A DNA stretch of 64,000 bases, taken from NCBI GenBank assembly GCA_037903475.1, contig JBAJFG010000030.1, forward strand, positions 806,001-870,000, in the 5' to 3' direction. The notes under the pieces were generated by a model, which was given only the letters and a program-made list of their open reading frames with translations, was not told the origin of the DNA and searched no databases. The position numbers and the translations under genes were made by a program. Origin of the DNA: Ancylostoma caninum (Eukaryota; Nematoda; Chromadorea; Rhabditida; Ancylostomatidae). Of the stretch, positions 22,101-32,277 are shown one piece after another. Numbering within the stretch: position 1 is the first letter of the stretch; every line of letters starts with the position of its first letter.

Positions 22101-25100
22101 TCAGAAAGGTCAGTCTCAGATTGCTCAATTGGGATGCCTGAGGTGATTCCGCAAACAAGTCGTTGTCGTGTTCGTCGTTCTAGCCAGGTTCTCGAGACGT
22201 TTTTCACTGCAGGTGCTTCGGTGAAATTGATCGCGCTCCAAACATTTTCGGTGTTTATGGCACGCAACACAAACAATTTAGCTATTAGGTGAACATAGGG
22301 AGGCGACACTTGACTTCTACGATAATATCCTAATATGCAGAGGTCATTGAACACATAGGTTCTAGGGCAGTAATTTAGTAATTTACCGAATGTGACAGAT
22401 GTGTAGTGAAAATGAGTGCTGCAGATTCCAAAATTACGCTGTGTTTATAGTCCTCAGCTAGATAATGACGTCGCGGGGACGGCGATACCATTCGCCACGC
22501 GACGCGTACGCTGTCGCACCGTGCTTAAAGCTATGTTTATACTTCGTTGCGATGCGAGCGTAGCGCGCGAGCAAACTGTTCAAAAGCGGCTGGTCCCACT
22601 TGAACAGTCGTCGTCATCGTATCACGTCTGCTGGCAGGTGCGACACAAACTCGCCTCATCACATCGTTTTTGAAGGAAATAGTATAAACAGAATGCGACG
22701 CCGATTCGCGACGTCGCATAGCGAAAATTAACGCCAACCACCACAACTCGTTGACTGCATGAGCAGTTTATCATTTATTCTACGTGGCAAGGATTTGAAA
22801 GGGATAATAAAAGTGAAGAAAGCGTTGTCAGAATCACCAAGCGCACTCAATCAACGCTGACCAGCCGGAGATGGTGAGAATAATGGTGCATCTTTATTCA
22901 GCGGTTCAATACGGTTACTTTAGGAAACAGAAACTATCGGCGTTGTGCTTCGAGGAAGCATTTTCGTAGGTAACCAACAGTCAAAGTATTACTGTAGGAA
23001 AGCACAGCTATATCTATCTACGCCTTTCTGAAATGAAACTGCAAATTTCTGAAGAATGTAGTTTTCTGAGGAGAGACTTTATGTGGATGCGCAGTGTTGA
23101 CTTCCATTGCGGATCCCCATAAAGTTTCCTCTGAAAACTGCATTCTCCAGCACAACTTCCCGCTACTAACACTCATAATTAAGGCACATAACCTCGCAAA
23201 TGTTCTCCTTTTCTTCGTAAAGTTTTGTTGAGTTTGTAATGAATCCTCTAGAATGCAAATTTATGAGCGTCTACTCCAAGAATATTAGTTGGTGTTAGTA
23301 GAAGACGGTTTTCTTTCCTCGTTTCGAAGTGATCTTTTGGACAAGCACCAAAGTCAGAGGGACGAAAACTCTGGCGATGCCGTAACTTTAACATGGATAG
23401 AACTCTTATGGTTTTTTTCAATGAGGAGCAGGAGGCTAAACTCTTGGAATGCGACCTGTAAGTCTTGTTTCCCTGCTTGGAGTTAAGTGCTGAAGTGTGT
23501 AAATATGCTATTTTTCCCATTTTTCAAGTAACCGATCCTTTGGAGAGGTCCTACTACACTGCCATGCACGTAAACAGCGGCAGGCCGACTGGGTTTTTCA
23601 CTCGATCGTTAAAAAGAGGTTGAACGGTTAGGATCGCTTCACTGATCCGCGTTTCGTATTTCGTGTTTCAGGCCTTCCACCTGACCAGAATGAGCTTGAA
23701 ACGAAAGATAAATTGAAATCTTGTTTTAATGGAGAAATTCATTTCCAGTGAATTTGTTGTGAGAGTTGCAGAACTTTTTCACCAACCCAATATTTATATT
23801 CCACAAACGAGGGGCGACTTCAAAGCTGAAAGTGCCCACACTAGAACGAACACATCACCTCTGTGTTGTCCTTCAGACGTAGGTAATATCCCTAGCCACT
23901 TGATCCATATTCGGTGCACGATTGAAGTCGAGCGGTAGGCGGTGGGGGAGCGTTCACTCCTGTCGGCATGGCTCAAATTTCATAAGATGGAAATTGAGGT
24001 GCAACGAGAGTTGAGCAACGCACTTGTGATAGTGGTAAAGAGCAAAAAAAGAAGCTAAGAAATATTCCATGACAGTCAATCAAGCAAAGTTTAGACCAAT
24101 ATGAAAAAACAGACTGAAAAAACCGCACAAACTTAGCCTCAACCCAATACATGGCCGTAATTTTCTGTCGCTTTGTAGAATTAATTGCTCATGAGAACTT
24201 GTTGAGCCTGACATGATGGAATTCCTCAACAGTTTATAAAACCGCAGTGCTTGCGAAATTTATGTTCATCACGTGATTAAATATGTTAAAAAAGTTGAGT
24301 GCATGAAGTTTACGGAAGATTATTCATGCGACTAGAAGAAATCCCCTTATTGCTGTAGTATGATAGATGGATGATAGATTCTGTGTCATTTTCGAACGCT
24401 AGAATTCACACTAATTGTAATATTTGCAGAAATAATAAGGTTTGGTGAACGTTATGATGCGCCTCCGGAGTTTAAAGGAGCGATGAAGAAGGAGATGAAT
24501 CCCCTCATGGCTAAAGTAAGTTTTTTCTGCTTCCGAGTGTACTTGGTGTAGGAAGTTATGAATTGCCTCCTCTGGAGAGTATGTTACTTAGAATTACTTT
24601 GACCTGTGCTGCGGTCTAGGGTGAAGGGGTAATTTGTGTCTGTTATGGGGTAGGGAGCGTTATACCTGGAGTGGGCGGCGCTCATGGGCCTTGCAATTGG
24701 CCTATCGGCTGAACTGTCCAATCGTAGGGCTTGACCGCACCCTTTTTCCAGGTATAACGCGCCAAACCCCTGTTATCAATTTGTTTACCATGGATAATCT
24801 CAAAGATCCGTCTGGGCCCAGAAGTCAAAAAGTAAAGGATCGTAAAAGGATGTGCACTGCTAGGGCTTGATGTGATGGGTGGGGCCGTGTGTCAATCACC
24901 TGCGGTCCAGATGTGCATGGAACCTTTCTACAGATCTGCCCCCAGGCCTTAGGATTGTTTGATAGCCTGATTTGAAATCCAGCAAACTGCTTTCCTTTTC
25001 ATGGAAGTTATCTGCACATATCTAACATCTGATCAGCTAGAATCTTCCAATCCAAAATTAATTGGAGGTTTATGGTCGTCACCAGTACAACACTGCTCCT

Positions 25101-26580
25101 ATTGTTTGCAAAAAGGACGCGCGTGACGCAATAATTCGTCGCAAAGCGTCTCCCTTACGTAATTTTCTTAAAAATATCCATATCCAAAATTTTCTGAGCG
25201 GAGGGATTCTCTTAATTATAGCGAATCGAATGGTTCATTAATTTTTCAATGCTATTCCCTATACCTGTCAAAAACATCACTGCAAATTTAAGCAAACCTC
25301 CTTGGACCTAACCCCCTCAATCCAGAAGAATTAAAATACTACATTTTCAAGGGCATCTTCAGCAGTGTAAAAAACTTGATGTTGATAAGATTGACAGATT
25401 CGCCACAAAATGCACAATTTGGCTTTCCATGAAAAATTGGATTTGGTTCCCTATTAAAGGCAGAGGCCTGTCTCATACTTGTGTTTGAGATACTAGCATA
25501 TTCCGAACCTCCTCGATCCCGGCAATGTACTCGAAATGTCCTAAAGGGGCCCCTGAACTCGTTTTTCGAGACGGGGCTTGTAACTGTTTGCTAGAGCAAG
25601 TCGACGGGCAAAACATGCATCACCACTGATCTTCTCGGTTGGACGGGCCAAAACGACGGTGTTCACCCGACGTTGCTGCTGTGGTAGACAGCCAGCACAG
25701 CTTGGAGCGATCCGCCTTTCGGCTCCAAGAAACAAATAGTACGACCCTATCAAACACTGGTTTTTTGTCACTTCTGTGACTTTTGCTGTACAGCACCGGA
25801 ATCAGCGTATTGAGGACAGCAAGAAATCTGCTGATATCTTCAACATGCAAAACGAGGGGGACCCCTGCCTTTAAGGATGCTATGGACGAGCGGTTTAACG
25901 CGTCGCGCGCGCATTATCTTTGCAAAGTTTAGGAGCAGTATTGTATCGCTGTACACTGCGTCACAGATTCTACTACCTGACACATTATAGTCTGCTTAAG
26001 AAACGACTATGGAGCATTTTTGTCCATTCTCCTTGGAGTTCAGGTGATCATTAGAGAGCGCGTGCACTGTGGATTCCTTGTAGCGATTTGCAGTTAGATA
26101 TATTGCTCACCGCAGACCTGCATTACGACATCTTGGGTAGTAAATTTTTTTTACAGAGAAGAAAGAATTAGACAGTGACAGATTGGGAGATTTGAGTGCA
26201 TTTTTACACCAGTAGTGATGAAGTATATCAACAGCAGATTTAGGGATAAAAACTGTGAAGTTGCCCTCGGATACGGCCTCTAAACATTTCTTTGGAGGGT
26301 AACAAGAAGTTGTTCTGTTCTTTATCGTGCTCCGTTCCTTGTTTTGCTCACTTCTACTTTCATCGTTGAAAATTTAATTTAAAAAAATGTGATGTTTTAG
26401 GCTGGCAGCAAGAACTTGCTATTACATTCCCTTTTAAAGAAGTCGGACACTAAGAAAACCGAATACCTGAAGGAGGAAAAGCCGCAGAAGCCTACAGAAA
26501 TCGATCGACAACGAGTGATTGAGGCTTATCGAGAACTGAAGCGGAAAAAGGCTCATAATGTGGAGTCAATAGACTTCTAA
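19133..26580 (+). CDS. CCDC137-like nuclear coiled-coil protein, complete, nine exons
   Basis: Exons: 19133-19233, 20326-20389, 20472-20544, 20883-20992, 21174-21335, 21389-21475, 21946-22108, 24430-24515, 26401-26580 (TAA). Phases agree and give 341 residues. The N-terminus is basic (GRHKRIPTKNRKKLK). Then come PRSLRELQE, GRFETVEHFVRRVE, a long Lys/Glu/Arg-rich coiled coil (about residues 117-199), a KKKKKK cluster, a second coiled coil, and the C-terminal blocks IIRFGERYDAPPEF, LLLHSLLKK and VIEAYRELKRKK. The FGE…PPE and VVEAYR-type blocks are what I recognise from CCDC137, a protein of nucleoli and the mitotic chromosome periphery; the molecular role is unknown. Composition alone would suggest only a generic nuclear coiled coil. 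It starts 153 bp after set-23 and probably shares its promoter. Confidence 0.8.
19257..19432. mobile_element. 176-bp inverted-repeat element (Tc1/mariner-like)
   Basis: The left end CAGTGTGTTTTTCCGGGAGT and the right end ACTCCCGGAAAAACACCCTG are inverted copies, continuing through AAAATCG. TA stands outside the right end; the left flank is CA. It contains a short GATCGA tandem run. CCATTCCAATAGATC inside it recurs inverted at about 45474-45489. Confidence 0.8.
19440..19640. mobile_element. Truncated hAT-like miniature element
   Basis: It starts CAGTAGCGGATGCAGGGGG, followed by GGGTCGCAAAGTTTTTGAAA and an AT-rich middle like the complete members at 49706, 52275 and 55245. It ends near TTTTCCATCGGGGTTAC without its second terminus. 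Confidence 0.75.
19653..19767. repeat. Short fold-back fragment related to 2941-3110
   Basis: GGGACTACGGCGCGGC on the left pairs in part with GCCGCGCCGCGGTCCAGTCCC on the right. TCTGCCCAAGAGAGCCGCGC is identical to the copy in ced-2 intron 6. Confidence 0.6.
19984..20238. mobile_element. hAT-like miniature element, reverse orientation
   Basis: The ends are CAGTGGCGGGCGCAG and GTGTCCGCTACTG. AATTTCGAAAATTCGGCAAC near the right end is the reverse complement of the sub-terminal block of the other copies. The flanking octamers CCGCCTTC and CTATCTTC agree at 5 of 8 positions, so the target duplication has decayed. Confidence 0.75.
22109..24429. other. Seventh intron of the CCDC137-like gene
   Basis: It is 2.3 kb long, with donor GTCAGT and acceptor TATTTGCAG. 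It contains a GC-rich stretch at about 22460-22720 with weak internal inverted similarity and a small perfect-stem palindrome (23054-23145). No exon is recognised. Confidence 0.6.
23054..23145. repeat. 92-bp palindrome
   Basis: GAATGTAGTTTTCTGAGGAG on the left and CTCTGAAAACTGCATTC on the right pair as the arms of a hairpin, with a second paired block ACTTTATGTGGA / TCCCCATAAAGT. Confidence 0.75.
24657..24760. repeat. 104-bp inverted-repeat element
   Basis: GCGTTATACCTGG on the left is matched by CCAGGTATAACGC on the right, a perfect 13-bp terminal inverted repeat. Confidence 0.75.
25454..25874. mobile_element. 421-bp TTAA-flanked miniature element, copy 1
   Basis: It begins TTAAAGGCAGAGG and ends CCCCTGCCTTTAA. 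The internal block CCGGCAATGTACTCGAA to TAGTACGACCCTATCAA recurs inverted at 60482-60715. The TTAA at both ends is the target duplication type of piggyBac-like elements. No transposase is present. Confidence 0.8.
26080..26210. repeat. Dispersed repeat shared with 33860-33985
   Basis: TTTTTTACAGAGAAGAAAG and GAGTGCATTTTTACACCA occur at both places in the same order and orientation. Confidence 0.65.
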
Positions 26581-26664
26581 AGGTACTTCAGTTGTCAGAT
26601 CGAAAAGACTGTATTGACTGTGCGTGGAGTTGCAACATATCCCGCCCATTATGTTAGCAGCATC

Positions 26665-28506
26665 GTCCGCGTATTGGCACTCTCGTTGTCTGCGCATCCA
26701 CACATTGTACGGTCTCATTTTCGATCGATCGTGTACTGTTTGCGACGAGTGAGTCTGAGCCACTGTAATCTTGTATACATAGTTATGACATGGACTTTTG
26801 TAACGACTCCATTGATCTTACAGAGTAGTAATTCGCAAAGTTTTGTGCGGTTTATTCAAGATCACAACACAGAATGGGCGTGGTCTGTGTAGCTGCACTT
26901 GTTTGTTTCGTTTTCATGGTAAACATTGCCTGTTATTGTTATCTTTATTCTTCTACTCGTTATATGATAGTTGTTGATTGTTGTTTGATATTAAATCGGT
27001 TGAAATCTCAGCTGTTTTTGTGATTGACAGGCGCTCTGGCTTCCCAAAGTCTGAGGACTTGGTCGGTCTTCATGAAATTTTCATTTTTTAACGCAATGTT
27101 CATTTCGCCCATGTGTGATTTCCCTGAAACTATTGTAAGTTCTCGATTTTCTCCAGCAATTCTTGGATAGTGGACGGTTCTTCATGCATTGTGGGTCGGT
27201 TCTCATCGCTGAATTTACGCCGAGTAAGCTTCACAACGTCCACAAACTTATCCAGTGTCCTTGCGTATTGCCAGAACCTTTGCCTCTGGCACCCTTGAGT
27301 GTGCCGATATGTTGTGGGGGTGGGGCGTCAGCTTCACTCTCTATTGTTGCATCCATACCGGCAATACGCTGGAATCGAGATAAACGATTATTACCACTGA
27401 ACCACTGTTTTATTCTGAAGGGCGCCACCCAACCGCCTAGAAACCTAAAGGCGCCACCCAACCGCCTAAGTCACCACATTTTTGGTGCATCGGCTAAACT
27501 AAAGCCGCATTTAGGGTTAGATTTACCTAACCTAGGGACTCAGTTAGCCCTAAATCGCAAACCCTCGTTTGCCCACTTCCTAAGCTCAACAGCAGCAAAA
27601 ACAAAGTCATCATTTGTTAAACAGGCTGCACAGTAGCAATGTTGCTGGATGAGGACGTACTCACCGGTCGATAATAAATCACCAGAAAAATCGGTAACCG
27701 CCAGAAAACATCAATAAATGCACGGGACTGAACCATGCCTCACGTTACCAAACTCGTGAGATCGGACGGGACGGCGCTCTGTCAACGCGTCGTGGTCGCA
27801 ACCGGTGCAACCAGTTTTCGACCTCGCCCAAATTCGAAAGACCATTGAAATTCGAGTGATGAAACTCCGTCACCCGTTCTAACCTCCGTGGTCATGTCTT
27901 CCAAAGTACCCGGTCCAAAACTGCTTCTCCTGTATGTTTATTATGCACCTTTGACTTGCCTCAATGCGCATTTTACTCGCAGTTATGCAGTTGACCGCGC
28001 CTACATATGTAAGGTAGCGTATCGTCACAGCACGAACACGTCCAAAGCAGCTGAATTCACGATTTCAATTTCGAGTTTCTTCATAGGTGAGCCCATTATT
28101 TCCGTATTCGTTTAATATGGTACTCTGACAGCATTCGTCACTAATGCCACCTTGGAGTCGAAAAAATGGCGGGTGCTGCTTTTATTATGTAGAATACAAG
28201 CCTATTTGAAAACCCCAGAACGAGATTAAAAAATCAGAAAGTACAGTGATCATTCTGGATCAATGAATGCTCTACATCGTCAGCACTTTTCTCGTTTTTT
28301 TCTCTCGTTTCGTGGAAGTATACGAAACTGATAGAGCACATGAAACAGTGTACTTTCTCAGATTCTATTCCAACTTTTTCTTTCCTCTAGGAAATGCGAT
28401 TTTGAGAAGGAAATCCTCACTGGAGCCACTGACTCACGATTTGTTCGGGAGGTAGGTCCAACACCTACAGTGGACGGCAACGGCGGTGGCCCATCTGCGG
28501 CCTCGA
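26665..28506. repeat. Direct duplication, copy 1 (1.84 kb)
   Basis: Nearly base-for-base similar to 31184-33736. Shared landmarks: TTGGCACTCTCGTTGTCTGC (26685; CTGGCACT… at 31199), GATAGTGGACGGTTCTTCAT (about 27166 and 31676), GGACGTACTCACCGGTCG (about 27650 and 32464), the aminoacylase exon, and the left end of a CAGTG element. It lacks the 298-bp insertion and a roughly 400-bp stretch (about 32739-33141) of copy 2. Open frames within it (27163-27636 and antisense) resemble no family I know. Confidence 0.9.
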
Positions 28507-29001
28507 GAGGATCGGTGTCGTCTGCGGAATGTTATTTCCAGGGCCTTTTCTCCCCGATTTGCTCGAAAATCCTTAGAATCGAGTAGAAAAGCTGTAAGAA
28601 ATTGCATGACTGCAGCAGAATACACAGGTTATGACGCGCGCGGCGCGGTTGCGCGACGTCCTTCTCAAGGCCGTAGATGGGCCAACGCCATTGACGTCCA
28701 CTGTACATTAGCGGTCGACTTAGTTTTACACAGCTTCATACACTTATCAGTGGTCATTGTCGTTCTGTGCTGTGCAGCACAATTTCTTTGAACTGAATCT
28801 TTGAAAAGATGGACACCCACGACTCTATTCTTATTGTTAATATTTCAGCATGGCTATCGATCGATTGGCTTTTCGCCGATGATCGAGATGCCATTTCTTG
28901 TGCTCGATCACAACGAGTTCTTGAATGAGGCTGTCTTTCTTAAAGGAGTCAAAATCTATGAGACGTTAATTGATAGCCTTGCTAGTGTGAAAGATGTATG
29001 A
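28391..29001 (+). pseudogene. Aminoacylase-1-like (peptidase M20), last two exons only
   Basis: Exons: 28391-28451 and 28849-29001 (TGA), joined in phase. The translation holds CDFEKEILTGATDSRFVRE, then HGYRSIGFSPMIEMPFLV, DHNEFLNEAVFLKGV and YETLIDSLASV. This is the C-terminus of aminoacylase-1, a cytosolic zinc enzyme that removes acyl groups from N-acyl amino acids: ATDSR(F/Y)(I/V)R, GFSPM and the metal-binding His of the LLHDHDE region are present. Roughly 330 preceding residues are not found between here and the CCDC137-like stop at 26580, so this is a partial copy, or a gene whose 5' exons were displaced. The two exons are intact, so recent origin or retained use cannot be excluded. The intron carries a CAGTG miniature element. 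Confidence 0.75.
28468..28703. mobile_element. 236-bp CAGTG/TA miniature element, copy 1
   Basis: It begins CAGTGGACGGCAACGGCGG and ends GCCATTGACGTCCACTG, with TA outside both ends. The middle (GGATCGGTGT…AAAATCC…GCGCGCGGCGCGG) matches 36977-37235. It lies in the aminoacylase-like intron. Confidence 0.85.
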
Positions 29002-29985
29002 AATGTCCTTCAGGTATGCTGTGTCGGTTATTCGTATCTCGTTATGTTCATGATTATTTCTTCGTCACTTCTATACACAGGGTAACTCAATTGTAAAAAA
29101 AAGTTTTAAAACATGTGTGTTGGTGCTCAAGAAAAATGAAGCAGTGGTTGGGTCTCACTCAAAGTGAAAAATTCGTAGCTGTACACTCGTCCATATCGGG
29201 CTCAAGAGTGATGATGATTTTTAGGAAAATCGACCTCCATACGATCCCCTACCCATTTCGACGGCGAAAATGCGACCTGTCATACCCCTTGAGTATGTAA
29301 AGGTTGGACTCGTGAATACGTTTGAATTGCAAGTTTCTGAAGTAATTCTTCAATTTTCGAACTGGTGTTGGCAAACGGATGGGGTTAGGAGCGTAAAATG
29401 CAGTTAGAAACATAAAATACGATATTACATGTTAAAAAGCAGCGGTAAAATTGAAACCATGACTTTCATCCTAACAATATGCATGTCATAAATGTCCGAG
29501 CACACTAAACATGACAAGATCTGCGTCGTCACGCATTCATGACAAAATCCACAGCTATAAATAATCTGTGTGCCCGAAAACGGAGCACGACTATGTTCCA
29601 CTTGATGGTAAGTAAACGAAAATATCTACTTGTTCAAAACTTCTCGTCTCGAACGTGCAATAAGTATGTACTAGTGTTTCTCAGCCTCCCAAAGCCGCAA
29701 CGATTGGAGCCTTCTGTGCCCAAATAAGAGCAGATTCAGGCTCCTCGCGATCCAGGCTTTAGCAATGACAGGCTCTCCATCTGTAGATAAGAATGAAATT
29801 TCCACCTCATCACAGTATTTTAGGCGATTTCTTTCAAAATCAAGTATGGAACTAGGCCATTTGTGAAACCTTAAGAAGTGATTTTTTTCGTTTATATCGT
29901 CACAGGGAACTTTTTTGATAGGCAGAAGGTGAATCGATGTTGAAAACAGCTTCATTTCAGTGTTCCTTATGCTTCAACGCAACTC

Positions 29986-30215
29986 ACACTAGATGCATAC
30001 GTCACTCGCGCGTCAGGCGCACGCATCTACTCGCGGAGGGTCTTCCATGATGCCTAGTCAACGCGGCACATCCTGAACAAAAACACTGCGCGACCGAAGC
30101 GAATAGCGCGGGAAATGCGTGCGTTTGGCTTGCGTCTGAGCTGCGTCAGCGCTGCTAGTGGATCTATCCTTTACTGTGGATGGACGCGCGTTGAACGCAC
30201 GTATCTACTTGCCCA
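29986..30215. repeat. Dispersed GC-rich element, copy 1 (partner at 59391-59612)
   Basis: ACTAGATGCATACGTCACTC, CAGGCGCACGCATCTACTCG, GCGTGCGTTTGGCTTGCGTC and TGAGCTGCGTCAGC appear in the same order as in 59391-59612 (ACTAGATACGTGTG, CAGACGCACGCATGCACTC, TGCGTGCGTCTCACTTGCGT, ATGAGCTGCATAAGG). The ends carry partly inverted GCACGCATCTACT-type motifs, suggesting a miniature transposon. Confidence 0.7.
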
Positions 30216-30513
30216 TTTCTTTGTTGCAACCCCTCCACTCAGTAAAAGAGCTAGACCTGCACTATTGGCCGCTGTGTAACTTCTTCTATTCATTTATGAT
30301 GCGGCCTTAGTTATATTAAATCGATCTATTGCATCATCTCCTTTTGGTACACTTCAGTTAGTTTTAAGGGCTGTGATAAGAAGAGTTTAGCAGGCACTGT
30401 ACTCATCTTGCCACGTCAATCCTTCAGGCATTCCTGGATGGTATTCCTGAGTCAGTCTTCTTTCTTGAATCTAGCGCTGGTCTTTGATCGGATTCTTGTG
30501 CAAATACGGAAGT

Positions 30514-30632
30514 GTTCTTGAAAAAGTCCGCCAAAAACTGCACTTATGTATAATTGATGCTGCAGCTAATTATGTTCTTGAAAAACTCCGCCAAAATTTG
30601 CACTTATTTATAATTGGTGCTACAGCTAATTA
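30514..30632. repeat. 60-bp tandem duplication
   Basis: GTTCTTGAAAAAGTCCGCCA…GCAGCTAATTAT is followed directly by GTTCTTGAAAAACTCCGCCA…ACAGCTAATTA with a handful of differences. Confidence 0.85.
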
Positions 30633-31979
30633 AAATTAGATGAACTTTTTCGCACCACTAATTAAATATTCGAGAAGCTTGTCTCGTCTCATCTTGCAAA
30701 AGGAAGAAGGTTGTGAAGTTCTAACTTGCACGTCAATGTCGCGACTTGATAGCACGTTCTGCGCTCCAACGGATGCGACGTCAGCTGTCGGATGCATCTG
30801 TTTCGATTCTCAGAGACTTGTTGCCTTATTCAGAGGTGCACCATGCCCGTTATGTTCAACGTTTGGGATGGGCGTGGGTGAAAGTGGATGCTTCTCCACT
30901 TTCCTTTAATCAGCACAGATATCATCTGGGCACGCCTTTCACTTGACTCCGCCTAAGCTGTGCCCCGCTATCGATGTCAGCTAGGGTAACCACAGACGCC
31001 TATTTCACCGTTTTTAGCCCTCTGAACGGATATGGATTACGTATCGATACCTTTGTATTGTTTATTTTGCTTCCGTGCCCCTTTGAGGACCTACGAAAAA
31101 AGGCACGCGCAAGCTCCTTGTGTAACGATTTTACTTTGGAGAAGAGCTAGTTTGCTACAATGTTCTTGACCCGCTAACTGCGCCGCATCGTCTGCGTTCT
31201 GGCACTCTCGTTGTCTGCGCGTCCACACATTGTTCCAGCCTCATTTTCGATCGATCGTGTACTGTTTGCAGCGAGAACCACTGTAATCTTGTACACATAG
31301 CTATGACATGGACTTTTGTAATGACTCCATTGATCATGCAGAGTAGTAATTCGCAAAGTTTTGTGCGGTTTATTCAAGATCACAACACAGAATGGGCGTG
31401 GTTTGTGCAGCTGCACTTGTTTGTTGTGTTTTCATGGTAAACATTGCCTGTTATTGTTATCCTTATTCTTCTACTCGTTATATTGTAGTTGTTGATTGTT
31501 GTTTGATAGTAAATCGATTGAAATCTCAGCTGTTTTTGTGATTGACAGGCTTTCCAAAGTCTGAGGACTTGGTCGGTCTTCATGAAATTTTCATTTTTTA
31601 ACGCAATGTTTATTTTGCCAATGTGTGATTTCCCTGAAACAACTGTAAGTTCTTGATTTTCTCCAGCAATTCTTGGATAGTGGACGGTTCTTCATGCATT
31701 GTGGGTCGGTTCTCATCGCTGAATTTACGCCGAGTAAGCTTCACAACGTCCACAAACTTATCCAGTGTCCTGGCGTATCGCCAGAACCTTTGCCTCTGGC
31801 ACCCTTGAGTGTGCCGATATGTTGTGGGGGTGGGGCGTCAGCTTCACTCTCTATTGTTGCATCCATACCGGCAATACGCTGGAATCGAGATAAACGATTA
31901 TTACCACTGAACCACTGTTTTATTCTGAAGGGCGCCACCCAACCGCCTAGAAACCTAAAGGCGCCACCCAACCGCCTAA

Positions 31980-32277
31980 AGTGGCTTTCATACATTTGCC
32001 GCGGCGGCAGTCGCCCATGGTTAAGCATAGGCCGGCGACGTCGCGGCGGCGGCGCCGCGGCGACGTCGCCGCGACAAGAGCTTGTTTACTTTTTTGCCGC
32101 GGCGCCGCCCGGCGACGTCGCCCAGCGGCAAGCGGCAAGGAATGGTCGAGGGGGTATTTTGTCGCTGGGCGACGTTTGTGTGAAAGCGCGACATGCCGCT
32201 CGGCGGCAACTTTTGCCGCGCACCCACTTTTGCCGCGGCGGCGGCGGTGCCGCCGCGGCAAATGTATGAAAGCCCCT
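31980..32277. mobile_element. 298-bp GC-rich miniature element with TAA target duplication (PIF/Harbinger-like)
   Basis: The left end AGTGGCTTTCATACATTTGC and the right end GCAAATGTATGAAAGCCCCT are inverted copies (one mismatch) that continue into CGCGGCGGC. TAA precedes and follows it (31977-31979, 32278-32280). Copy 1 of the duplication has the empty site CCGCCTAAGTCACC with a single TAA (27464-27477). A 3-bp TWA duplication is typical of PIF/Harbinger. The core is almost pure CGG/CCG and can fold back. Confidence 0.92.

Larger units (their letters stand above)
24516..26400. other. Eighth intron of the CCDC137-like gene
   Basis: It is 1.9 kb long. It holds a short palindrome (24657-24760), a TTAA-flanked element (25454-25874) and a dispersed repeat (about 26080-26210). 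I see nothing else. Confidence 0.6.
29002..31183. other. Intergenic region between the two duplicated segments
   Basis: No exon is recognised. It contains a miniature-element copy (29986-30215) and a 60-bp tandem duplication (30514-30632). The frame 30746-30946 (ALQRMRRQLSDAS…) has protein-like composition but matches no family I know. Confidence 0.5.

Noticed and set aside
27163..27636. 157-codon plus-strand frame, repeated at 31673-32269
   Set aside because: Present in both duplicated segments but with no recognisable domain. Open frames exist on the opposite strand too, and in copy 2 the frame runs on into the GC-rich element.
30746..30946. 67-codon frame with protein-like composition
   Set aside because: I could not match it to any family or find splice partners in a consistent phase.
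31947..32261. Arg/Ala-rich frames on both strands
   Set aside because: They come from the CGG/CCG core of the inserted 298-bp element.
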